Assembly: GCA_937895775.1 (NCBI GenBank)
Contig: CALBLD010000228.1
Location: 1-11,002, forward strand
Length of the DNA stretch: 11,002 bases
Direction of reading: 5' to 3'
From: an uncultured Clostridia bacterium
GTDB lineage: Bacteria > Bacillota > Clostridia > Oscillospirales > CAG-272
In this document: positions 1 to 5,993 of the stretch, piece by piece
Position numbering within the stretch: position 1 is the first letter of the stretch
Layout of the letters: every line of letters starts with the position of its first letter
Notes under the pieces: model-generated
Seen by the model: the letters and a program-made list of their open reading frames with translations, nothing else
Told to the model about the DNA's origin: nothing
Databases searched by the model: none
Made by a program: the position numbers and the translations under genes

Positions 1-105
1 AACGTCCATACGCTTTGCAAAAAGCTCGCACAGACGGTCATCAATATTGTTTATTTCATCCCGCAGATCGGCGAGATTTTCGCTTTTTTCCTTTTTTTCG
101 TCCAT
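1..105 (-). CDS. Chorismate mutase (AroQ type), N-terminal fragment; probably bifunctional PheA
   Basis: Only the first 35 codons are in the window; the gene runs off the left edge. The peptide begins with a short Lys/Glu-rich lead and then shows the first helix of an AroQ-fold chorismate mutase, LADLRDEINNIDDRLCELFAKR. Arg15 and Arg32 have the same 17-residue spacing as the active-site Arg11 and Arg28 of the E. coli enzyme. Chorismate mutase rearranges chorismate to prephenate in the cytoplasm. The ATG at 105-103 has an AAAGGA ribosome site at 117-112 with a 6-nt spacer. It starts 12 nt after the aroC stop, so it is the next gene of the operon. In Clostridia this position is often a mutase-prephenate dehydratase fusion (pheA), which would give the phenylalanine branch. 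A monofunctional mutase cannot be excluded because the rest is unseen. Confidence 0.85.
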   Translation of the reverse strand, partial: MDEKKEKSENLADLRDEINNIDDRLCELFAKRMDV

Positions 106-117
106 ATTAAATCCTTT

Positions 118-1188
118 TTACAATAAAAAATCGGCAAGTACGATTGCGCACACCGCTTCGACGACCGGAACGGCGCGCGGGAGTATGCACGGGTCGTGGC
201 GTCCCTTTATGTTCAGCATGCAGTCGGTTTTTTCGCTGAGCGATACGGTCTGCTGTCCGATTGCGATCGACGGTGTCGGCTTGACCGCAACACGGAAGAT
301 TATCGGCATGCCGGTCGATATGCCGCCCGCAATCCCGCCCGCATTGTTTGTCATACAGGTGATTTCGCCGTTTTCCATGCAAAAGCAGTCGTTGTTTTCC
401 GAGCCTTTCATCGATCCGACCGCAAAGCCTGCGCCGAATTCGACTCCCTTGAGTGCGGGAATTGCAAAAAGTGCGGCGGAGAGTCTGTTTTCAAGTCCGT
501 CAAACATGGGATCGCCGATGCCGCCGGGGAATCCGACGACTCCGCACTCAATGATTCCGCCGACAGAGTCGCCGACCGCCTTGCAGTCGGCAATCAGCCG
601 AGCCATTTTTTCGAAAGCGGATGCCGAGCGCACGGGAAAATCGCCGCAGTTTGATTCAAGGTCGGCACGGGTCAGCTTTACCGGATCGTAAGGTGTGTCG
701 GCTATGCCGCAGAGCGACGAAATGTGTGCTCCGATGTGTACTCCCTTTCTCCGCAGAAGCTGTATGCAGATTCCTCCCGCGACGCAGAGGGGAGCGGTGA
801 GTCTGCCCGAAAAATGCCCGCCGCCGCGGTAGTCCCGCCACTCTCCGTAGCGCATGATCGCAGTAAGATCGGCGTGTCCCGGGCGGGGCTTGTCCTTTAT
901 CTCGCTGTAATCGGACGAGCGTGTGTCGCTGTTTTCGATTATCGCGCAGAGCGGCGCACCGCAGGTGCGACGGTCAAAAAGACCGCTCACTATTTTGGGA
1001 AAGTCGGACTCTCTGCGCGCAGTCGAATAAGCGGCTCCCGACGGGGCGCGGCGGGACATAAACGCCGCAAGTTCGTCGGTGTCGATCGGCTCACCCGACG
1101 GCAGACCGTCGATCACGACTCCGATCGCATCGCTGTGCGATTGCCCGAAAACCGAAATTTTTATGTTTTTTCCGAATGTGGATGACAT
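118..1188 (-). CDS. aroC: Chorismate synthase
   Basis: This 356-residue protein is chorismate synthase, the last shikimate-pathway enzyme. It uses reduced FMN to convert 5-enolpyruvylshikimate-3-phosphate to chorismate. Visible motifs are FGQSHS with His18 (the FGESHG region), YSTARRES near residue 54, RPGHAD with His105, DYRGGGHFSGRLTAPL from about 119, a central MTNNAGGIAGGISTGMPI block, and the C-terminal GRHDPCILPRAVPVVEA. The two active-site histidines are kept. GQSHS replaces the usual GESHG, and GGGHFSGR replaces GGGRSSAR; I recall both as variants common in Clostridia, so I do not read them as damage. Length is normal for the family. The ATG at 1188-1186 has GGAGG at 1200-1196 with a 7-nt spacer. 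The gap to aroA is 24 bp, consistent with co-transcription. Confidence 0.97.
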   Translation of the reverse strand: MSSTFGKNIKISVFGQSHSDAIGVVIDGLPSGEPIDTDELAAFMSRRAPSGAAYSTARRESDFPKIVSGLFDRRTCGAPLCAIIENSDTRSSDYSEIKDKPRPGHADLTAIMRYGEWRDYRGGGHFSGRLTAPLCVAGGICIQLLRRKGVHIGAHISSLCGIADTPYDPVKLTRADLESNCGDFPVRSASAFEKMARLIADCKAVGDSVGGIIECGVVGFPGGIGDPMFDGLENRLSAALFAIPALKGVEFGAGFAVGSMKGSENNDCFCMENGEITCMTNNAGGIAGGISTGMPIIFRVAVKPTPSIAIGQQTVSLSEKTDCMLNIKGRHDPCILPRAVPVVEAVCAIVLADFLL

Positions 1189-1212
1189 AATTTCGCCTCC
1201 GTTGTCTGAAAT

Positions 1213-2496
1213 TCAGTCAAATTTTATTTTTCCGCCGAGTTTTTCGGCAAAGTCGGTAAAAAATCCGGGGTAGGATTTCGACGCGCATCCCGGATCCGAA
1301 ATAACGCTTTCGCCATCCGCAAATGCGGCGCAGACTGCCGCCGCCATTGCGATTCTGTGATCGCCGAAGCTGTTTATTTCTCCGCCGTGCGGATGCCCGC
1401 CGATAACATGCAGATTGTCTTTGTCGGCAAAAGCACTGATTCCGAAAGCGGACAGCATCGATATGACAGCCTCAACTCTGTCCGATTCCTTTATGCGCAG
1501 CCTTGAAATGTTTTCGAATATGCTTTCGCCGTCAGCATATGCCGCCGCAACCGCAAGTGCGGGTACGAGATCGGGGATGTTTTTGCAGTCGATGACGGCA
1601 GAGTGAAGCTTTTTGCCATGCCGCACGGTTACGGCGTCTCCGAGAGCCGCAACTTCCGCACCGAATCTTATAAGCGCATCGCAGATGGCACGGTCGCCCT
1701 GGAGGCTGTCGGCTGACAAGCCGTTTGTTTTTATTTCTTTTCCGCCGACAGCACCCGCCACCATCCAGAAGGCTGCCGCCGACCAGTCGCCCTCGACTCT
1801 GTACTCTTCGGCTTTTGCATAAAAGCCGCTGTTTATTTCAAAGGTGTTGCCGTCTCGCCGAATGTCGGCTCCGAAACCGCGGAGAACCGAAACGGTCATG
1901 TCGATATAATTTACCGATTCGGCTTTTCCGGTCACGCGGAGCGTGCAGGGATGTCCGAGCATCGGGAGCGCAAAAAGAAGTCCGCTTATGAATTGGGAAG
2001 AAACCGAGCCGTCCGCTTCAAAGACGTCGCCGCAGAGCTTTCCCGAAATATCGAGCGGGAGGTTGTCACTGCCGACATTTATGCCGTGTCTGCGGAGAAG
2101 GTCGGTCAGCGGGAGCATCGGACGCTCGGGGAGCCGTCCGCTTCCGACCATGCGCGCGTTTATGCCGAGTGCGGCGACCACCGGAAGCAGGAAACGTGCC
2201 GTCGATCCCGACTGACCGCAGTCGAGAACGATCTTTTTGTCGGTATGCAACCCCGTGCGGAACCACGCACGGGGGGTAATTACACATCGGTTTCCGTCAT
2301 ATCGGATGCCTGTTCCGATTGACCTTAAGCAGTAGGCGGTCGCTCTTATGTCGTCGCAGTCGCCGAGTCCGATTATTGCACCCGGACGGTCGCAGAGCGC
2401 GGCGGCAATCAGCAGACGGTGACCGTAGGATTTTGAGGGGGGAGCGGCGACCTCTCCGCCGAGCCGTGACGGGAAAACTGTCAGTTTTTCTGCCAT
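1213..2496 (-). CDS. aroA: 3-phosphoshikimate 1-carboxyvinyltransferase (EPSP synthase)
   Basis: This 427-residue EPSP synthase joins phosphoenolpyruvate to shikimate-3-phosphate. Motifs seen, in order, are PPSKSYGHR (residues 19-27, substrate Lys22), GQSGSTARF (94-102, PEP-binding loop), SGRLPERPM (119-127), SSQFISGLL, GDWSAAAFW, DLVPALAVA (catalytic Asp), SRLRIKESDR, and FGDHRIAMA. All key charged residues appear present. The loop reads GQSGSTAR rather than the NAGTAxRP of glyphosate-sensitive class I enzymes, so it may be of class II type; this is an inference from one motif. The frame is open upstream to 2661, but the family N-terminus (MAEKLTVFPSRLGG) and a strong GAGGAGG site with a 7-nt spacer fix the ATG at 2496-2494. 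The start lies inside the 3' end of aroB (16-bp overlap), suggesting translational coupling. Confidence 0.96.
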   Translation of the reverse strand: MAEKLTVFPSRLGGEVAAPPSKSYGHRLLIAAALCDRPGAIIGLGDCDDIRATAYCLRSIGTGIRYDGNRCVITPRAWFRTGLHTDKKIVLDCGQSGSTARFLLPVVAALGINARMVGSGRLPERPMLPLTDLLRRHGINVGSDNLPLDISGKLCGDVFEADGSVSSQFISGLLFALPMLGHPCTLRVTGKAESVNYIDMTVSVLRGFGADIRRDGNTFEINSGFYAKAEEYRVEGDWSAAAFWMVAGAVGGKEIKTNGLSADSLQGDRAICDALIRFGAEVAALGDAVTVRHGKKLHSAVIDCKNIPDLVPALAVAAAYADGESIFENISRLRIKESDRVEAVISMLSAFGISAFADKDNLHVIGGHPHGGEINSFGDHRIAMAAAVCAAFADGESVISDPGCASKSYPGFFTDFAEKLGGKIKFD

Positions 2497-3555
2497 GACA
2501 CAGCCTCCTCTATCATTTTCAAAAGGGTATCCCTGCCGATATCGACAGTGTGTATCACGGCATTGCCGACCGATCTCGGAAGGATAAGATTTATTTTGTC
2601 GCCGCTGCGTTTTTTGTCCGAGAGTGCGGCATCGTACAACTCTTCGGGTGTGATCGGACATTTTGTGTCAAAGCGGTATTTTTTCAGTATCGCTTCGATT
2701 TCTTCGGGAACCGAGGCATCGCAAAGTCGGATGTTTGCGGCGATTCTTGCCGCGAGCACCATTCCGATCGCAACAGCCGCTCCGTGTGAGACGGCAAAAT
2801 CGGTGTGAAGCTCGATCCCGTGACCGAGGGTGTGACCGAAGTTCAGAAGTCCGCGTATCCCGTTGTCGCGCTCGTCGGCGTTTACGATGTCACGTTTTAT
2901 CTCGACCGAGCGTGCGATTATGTCGCAGATGTCGTTGCCGTCGGGATTTTTGAGCTTTTCGAAAAAGTCTCTGTCAAGGATAACGCCGTATTTTATTACC
3001 TCCGCAAAGCCGTCGCGGTAAATGTCGCACGGCAGACTGTCAAGGAGCAGGGGGTCGCAGACCACAAGCGACGGCTGATAAAAGCTTCCGATAAGATTTT
3101 TTCCCTCGGGCAGATCGACGGCGGTTTTGCCGCCGACCGAAGAATCGACCGCCGCAAGCAGTGTCGTCGGGATCTGGACAAAGCGAACGCCGCGCAGGTA
3201 GACCGATGCGGCAAAGCCGCAGATCGCCGACCACGCCGCCGCCGAGTGCGATCAGCAGATCGCTCCTTGTGAAATGTTTTTTTGCGAGAAATGAGAGCAG
3301 TTCAAGGAGGGTTTCGGGCGATTTCGATCTTTCGCCGTGAGCGATAACGAATTTTTCGGTTCCCGAAAAACCGCTCTTTTCAAGAGAGGCGACAAGCGTG
3401 TCTCCATAGAGCGGATCGACGTTGTCGTCGGTGACTATCGCTATGCGGTGAGACGTTCCCGCCACTTGTGAGACAAGCCCGCCGACTTTCGGCAAAAGTC
3501 CTTTTTCGATTACAATATCATATTTTTTCGATGCGTTGACAGTGACCTTTTTCAT
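2481..3555 (-). pseudogene. aroB: 3-dehydroquinate synthase, interrupted by a frameshift near 3219
   Basis: AroB cyclises DAHP to 3-dehydroquinate with NAD and a metal. The first part (3555 to about 3220) encodes an N-terminal domain with VTDDNVDPLYGD, HGERSKSPETL and IALGGGVVGDL. The frame then turns to nonsense, while the shifted frame resumes at 3218 with GFAASVYLRGVRF, PTTLLAAVDSSVGGKTAVDLPEGKNLIG, EVIKYG, NFGHTLGHGIE and SHGAAVAIGM, including the metal-binding His residues. The family motif is GGGVxGDxxGFxA with two residues between Asp and Gly-Phe. Here only four bases (CTGC, 3222-3219) separate the GAT and GGC codons, so two bases are missing. Restoring them gives about 358 residues, the normal AroB length. 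The start has GGAGAG 9 nt upstream and lies 2 bp after tyrA. It is either a recent null allele or a sequencing error, since everything else is conserved. The first reading frame ends at 3040. Confidence 0.9.
2504..2510 (-). promoter_or_regulatory. aroA ribosome binding site that decides the start
   Basis: GAGGAGG on the minus strand sits 7 nt before the ATG at 2496-2494 and within the last codons of aroB. It selects this start over the in-frame ATG at 2661, which would add 55 residues that merely translate aroB out of frame. Confidence 0.85.
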
Positions 3556-3557
3556 AA

Positions 3558-4391
3558 TTACTGGCTCTCCGATCTCTCTTTTGCGATCCGTCCCTCGCGC
3601 AGGAGGCTTTCAAGCCTTTCGGCATCGGCGGATTTTATCGCATCCGAGTAAGCTTTGAGGTTTTCTATGACAAGATCGATCTCGGCGGCAAGAAAATCGC
3701 CGTTTTCGATGAACAGCTCTGTCCACATTTTCTCGTTCAGCCACGCAACGCGGGTGAGATCACGGAAAGAGCCTGCACTGTATCCCTTGTGTTCCTGCGC
3801 GGACGGGGATTTGATGTAGGCGGAGGAGACGACATGCGCAAGCTGTGAGGTGTAGGCGATCATGCGGTCGTGATTTTCGGGATCGGTGGTGACTATGCGT
3901 TTCAGTCCGAGCGGGGTGAGCGAAGAGGTCACGCGTTCGATAAGCAGAAAGTCCTGCCTGTCCTTCGGGACAAGTATCATGGTTGCGTTCGAGAACATGG
4001 TCGCGCGGCTGTAACGGAAGCCGGAAAAATGCGTTCCCGCCATCGGATGCCCTCCGACAAAAGTAAAACCGTATCTGTCGGCAAGTTCAAAGCAGGCGGC
4101 GCAGATCTTGCGCTTTGTACCGCATTCGTCTATGACTATCGTATTTTTATCGATAAACGGTCCGTTTTCCGCAAGCCACGCAATCGATGCGTCCGGATAA
4201 AGGGACAGGTGTATAAATTCGCATTGTTCTATGTTTTCTTTGCTGAGCGGGGCATCTATTCCCCCTGCGGCTACCGCCACATCTTCAACCGCTTTTGTGC
4301 GGTTGCATGCATATACCGTGTGACCTGCTTCCTTGAATGCTTTTGCGAGAGATCCGCCGATGAGCCCGAGCCCGACTATTCCGACCGTCAT
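3558..4391 (-). CDS. tyrA: Prephenate dehydrogenase
   Basis: This 277-residue protein oxidatively decarboxylates prephenate to 4-hydroxyphenylpyruvate, the tyrosine branch. It starts with a Rossmann dinucleotide motif, GIVGLGLIGGS (residues 4-14). Family blocks follow: IDECGTK (88-94), FVGGHPMAGTHFSGF (111-125) with the probable catalytic His115, and HDRMIAYTSQLAH, which corresponds to the HD...SHLPH helix. There is no C-terminal ACT domain and no fused chorismate mutase, so allosteric tyrosine control through ACT is absent. The second beta strand ends in CNRT (29-32) rather than an acidic residue, a pattern often linked to NADP rather than NAD; this is inference. The ATG at 4391-4389 has AGGAAG at 4405-4400 with an 8-nt spacer. 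It is the first enzyme gene of the operon, 40 nt after the attenuator terminator. Confidence 0.95.
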   Translation of the reverse strand: MTVGIVGLGLIGGSLAKAFKEAGHTVYACNRTKAVEDVAVAAGGIDAPLSKENIEQCEFIHLSLYPDASIAWLAENGPFIDKNTIVIDECGTKRKICAACFELADRYGFTFVGGHPMAGTHFSGFRYSRATMFSNATMILVPKDRQDFLLIERVTSSLTPLGLKRIVTTDPENHDRMIAYTSQLAHVVSSAYIKSPSAQEHKGYSAGSFRDLTRVAWLNEKMWTELFIENGDFLAAEIDLVIENLKAYSDAIKSADAERLESLLREGRIAKERSESQ

Positions 4392-4430
4392 TTTTCAGTC
4401 TTCCTTTCCTGTTATTTGATAAAATAAAAA

Positions 4431-4455
4431 CATCCGCAGCATTGTGCTGCGGATG
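4431..4455 (-). terminator. Rho-independent attenuator terminator before tyrA
   Basis: CATCCGCAGCA and TGCTGCGGATG form a perfect 11-bp stem with a CAA loop. On the minus strand TTTTTATTTTATC follows directly (4430-4418). No U tract follows on the plus strand, so it acts only toward tyrA. It lies between the leader peptide and tyrA, inside the operon's own transcript, so it is a conditional terminator. Confidence 0.9.
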
Positions 4456-4503
4456 ACAGATGATCCGTTTGTTTTCAGCGGCGCATATTTGCGTGCAGCA
4501 CAA
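4442..4503 (-). promoter_or_regulatory. Predicted antiterminator stem (segments 2 and 3)
   Basis: TTGTGCTGC at 4503-4495 is perfectly complementary to GCAGCACAA at 4450-4442. The second arm contains six bases of the terminator's 5' arm and all three loop bases, so the two structures cannot coexist. Between the arms, CGGAT and ATCCG (ending at 4450) can make a small inner stem that would occupy the rest of the terminator's 5' arm. Confidence 0.75.
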
Positions 4504-4510
4504 AACTCTA

Positions 4511-4567
4511 TTATCCCTTGTAAAAGAAATAATAGTAATAGTTGTATGCTGCAAAAAGACCGTTCAT
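4511..4567 (-). CDS. Tyr/Phe-rich attenuator leader peptide
   Basis: This 18-codon reading frame encodes MNGLFAAYNYYYYFFYKG and a TAA stop. Six residues are Tyr and three are Phe, and residues 8-16 read YNYYYYFFY. Such enrichment is not expected by chance and matches the products of the downstream operon (tyrA and probable pheA). A GGAAGGG ribosome site at 4585-4579 lies 11 nt before the ATG, slightly long but usable. Inferred role: a ribosome starved of charged tRNA-Tyr or tRNA-Phe stalls at codons 8-16, covers segment 1 and leaves segment 2 free to form the antiterminator. A ribosome reaching the stop at 4513-4511 would cover part of segment 2, so the terminator forms. The peptide itself probably has no further function. 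It is too short for ordinary gene callers. Confidence 0.85.
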   Translation of the reverse strand: MNGLFAAYNYYYYFFYKG

Positions 4568-4647
4568 AAACGATTGATCCCTTCCGAAAAACTCTGTGAA
4601 AACCGCAACAACGAATCAAAACCCGAGGCTACGGTAAATTTTTTCTT

Positions 4648-4676
4648 ATTCTAACACAAAAGCGGAGGCTTGTCAA
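4648..4676 (-). promoter_or_regulatory. SigA-type promoter of the aro operon
   Basis: TTGACA (4676-4671) and TAGAAT (4653-4648) are separated by exactly 17 nt. TGT before the -10 gives an extended -10 (TGN). The expected transcription start is near 4641. The -35 box lies in the loop, and the spacer overlaps the 3' arm, of the hairpin that ends the upstream VanY-like gene. Confidence 0.85.
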
Positions 4677-4694
4677 GGGCAAACCTCCGCTTTT
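4658..4694 (-). terminator. Terminator after the VanY-like gene, shared with the aro promoter
   Basis: AAAAGCGGAGG and CCTCCGCTTTT form an 11-bp stem around a 15-nt loop. On the minus strand the tail is only a TTTT that belongs to the stem, then GTGTT, so termination is probably partial. On the plus strand the tail is seven Ts, but no plus-strand gene ends here. It begins 19 nt after the stop of the 4714-5835 gene. Confidence 0.7.
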
Positions 4695-4713
4695 TTTGAT
4701 AAATCGAAAATAT

Positions 4714-5835
4714 TTATTTGAAATAAGCGGTATTTACGGTTACGATGAAGCCGTCGGTGTTGTTGCCGGATATGCGGTAACATTCGGCAGTTCCGGTGAC
4801 CTGAATCGTCGTTTTGTCGGCTTCCGCCTTCACGTAGTAAATCTGCCATGCGACGCCGTCGTGATCGGTAAATGTCAGCACCTTCTCTATCGGATGCTCT
4901 TTGAGCATGGCGAGATAGGCGTCAAACTCCATGTCGTTGTCATGCATATAGGTTGCATGCGGGATGCCGACATATCTGAAGGAGGAATAAACGTCCTGCC
5001 CGGTAGAGCTTTTGCCCTCACCGACGTGGATAAAGCCGTAATTGCAGGCGTTTTCGATGAACCAGTCATAATAGTCGGCTCTCATTGTCTCGTAATTGAG
5101 CGGATAAATTTTCTGATCCTTGAGTATCTCCAGATCGATATAAAGTCCGGTGCTGTTGTAGCAGACTTCTTCGTCCTTGTCGTAATAGTACGCGTTGCGG
5201 AGTCGGACATCGGTGTTTCCGGTTGCGGCTGCGAACGCATTCATCATGTTTACAAATTCCTTTGCCGCATCGGCATCAAGGAAAAGATTGCTGCTCTTGC
5301 GGATATAAAAATCGCTCGACGGTACGCGGACGAAGTTGTAGTCGGAGAGCAGCTTCTGCGCGGTAAGATTGCTCATTGCCGAACGTGTAATCAGTTTGGC
5401 AACAGGCATTTTATAGGAATGAAGCTCGTCGATGACGATAAGCGAACCTTTTCCGACATCATCCTTCGGAACCTCGACACTGCCCGCGACCGGATCGACC
5501 GGGGTATAATGCCTTGTGGTAGTGGTTATTTCGCCTCCGGTGGACGGCGTAGGGGGATTTGTCCGTGTTGTTGTCGTCGGATTGCCCGATGTTACCGGAA
5601 CATTTGTCGTCGCGGAACCGGATCCCGTACCTGCCGGATCCGTTACCTTGCCGGTCGTGACCGCAGACGGCTTTGTGGTTACCGGAATGGTTGTAACCGG
5701 ATTGTCGTCTCTTCTGCCGGTCAGAAGCAGGGTTATCACGATAATCACCGCGACAAGTATGAGCATCAGAAGTGCCGCCATGACGATCGGTCCCGATTTG
5801 GGTTTGTATATGTTGCCGTTTCCGTTATCTGACAT
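4714..5835 (-). CDS. Membrane-anchored protein with a VanY-like (M15B) domain lacking zinc ligands
   Basis: The 373-residue protein has a short cytoplasmic N-terminus, one hydrophobic helix (about 17-39), a Thr/Pro/Gly-rich stalk (about 45-115) and an extracellular globular domain. The domain matches the end of VanY-type D,D-carboxypeptidases: TGLYIDL (229-235) for TGLAVDI, YDWFIENACNYGFI (256-269) for xxWLxxNAxxYGFI, GKSSTGQ, then FRYVGIPHATYM (286-297), and an EFDAYL motif. In active enzymes the metal is held by His, Asp and His with a catalytic Glu. Here these align with Asn227, Asp234, Ser285 and Val282, so only Asp remains. It is probably an inactive relative that may bind peptidoglycan stem peptides or a partner; function unknown. 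The ATG at 5835 has AAAGGA 12 nt upstream; an earlier in-frame ATG at 5910 precedes the predicted transcription start. It is a single-gene unit. Confidence 0.75.
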   Translation of the reverse strand: MSDNGNGNIYKPKSGPIVMAALLMLILVAVIIVITLLLTGRRDDNPVTTIPVTTKPSAVTTGKVTDPAGTGSGSATTNVPVTSGNPTTTTRTNPPTPSTGGEITTTTRHYTPVDPVAGSVEVPKDDVGKGSLIVIDELHSYKMPVAKLITRSAMSNLTAQKLLSDYNFVRVPSSDFYIRKSSNLFLDADAAKEFVNMMNAFAAATGNTDVRLRNAYYYDKDEEVCYNSTGLYIDLEILKDQKIYPLNYETMRADYYDWFIENACNYGFIHVGEGKSSTGQDVYSSFRYVGIPHATYMHDNDMEFDAYLAMLKEHPIEKVLTFTDHDGVAWQIYYVKAEADKTTIQVTGTAECYRISGNNTDGFIVTVNTAYFK

Positions 5836-5899
5836 AATTATAACCGTTCCTTTCTTGAATCGGGGAAGAATGTACAGTTCATATATGACTGTCATTCTA

Positions 5900-5928
5900 A
5901 TTATAGCCAATATTTTTTAACATTTCAA
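5900..5928 (-). promoter_or_regulatory. SigA-type promoter of the VanY-like gene
   Basis: TTGAAA (5928-5923) and TATAAT (5905-5900) are separated by 17 nt. The expected transcription start is near 5893, giving a leader of about 58 nt before the ATG at 5835. It sits between the preceding terminator and the gene, so the gene is an independent unit. Confidence 0.85.
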
Positions 5929-5953
5929 GTCTAATCTGCAAATAATTAAAAAA

Positions 5954-5982
5954 GCAGGGAATCTTTCGAAAAGATTCCCTGC
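5954..5982 (-). terminator. Strong rho-independent terminator after the CorC-type gene
   Basis: GCAGGGAATCTTT and its perfect complement form a 13-bp stem around a 3-nt loop. On the minus strand TTTTTTAATTATTT follows (5953 downward). It begins 11 nt after the stop codon of the 5994-7358 gene. Confidence 0.95.
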
Positions 5983-5993
5983 AAGCTGTCGTT

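Larger units (their letters stand above)
4392..4641 (-). promoter_or_regulatory. Transcribed leader of the aro operon: Tyr/Phe peptide attenuator
   Basis: The roughly 250 nt between the predicted start of transcription (about 4641) and tyrA contains a short Tyr/Phe-rich reading frame, then a set of mutually exclusive stems, then a terminator with a U-rich tail, then the tyrA ribosome site. Segment 1 (4553-4547, within leader codons 5-7) pairs with segment 2 (4500-4494) over 7 bp. Segment 2 (4503-4495) pairs with segment 3 (4450-4442) over 9 bp. Segment 3 (4455-4445) pairs with segment 4 (4441-4431) over 11 bp to form the terminator. All four share a GCAGCA/TGCTGC core. This is the logic of the enterobacterial trp and pheA attenuators. 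I see no T-box sequence or other known riboswitch core. The pairings are direct; the regulation is inferred. Confidence 0.85.

Noticed and set aside
2497..2661. Longer aroA start at 2661
   Set aside because: The extra 55 residues are aroB read out of frame, and the family N-terminus and ribosome site place the start at 2496.
3216..3225. Programmed ribosomal frameshifting in aroB
   Set aside because: There is no slippery run, internal Shine-Dalgarno or stop codon at the site, and a simple +1 shift would leave the GDxxGF motif one residue short. A two-base deletion or error is simpler, though a recoding event is not strictly excluded.
4392..4641. A T-box riboswitch for tyrosine in the tyrA leader
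   Set aside because: T-boxes are the usual choice in Firmicutes, but I find no T-box core (AGGGUGGNACCGCG-like) and no matching stem I. The peptide ORF with a coupled hairpin explains the leader better.
4658..4694. Plus-strand terminator with a seven-T tail
   Set aside because: The tail is good on the plus strand, but no plus-strand gene ends there. It is better seen as a terminator for the minus-strand gene that may also block antisense transcription.
4696..5832. A 378-codon open frame on the plus strand
   Set aside because: It mirrors the VanY-like gene on the minus strand, which has a promoter, ribosome site, membrane helix and recognisable domain. The plus frame has none of these.
5836..5910. 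In-frame ATG at 5910 as the start of the VanY-like gene
   Set aside because: It lies between the -35 and -10 boxes, upstream of the predicted transcription start, and has no ribosome site. The ATG at 5835 gives a proper N-terminal membrane anchor.
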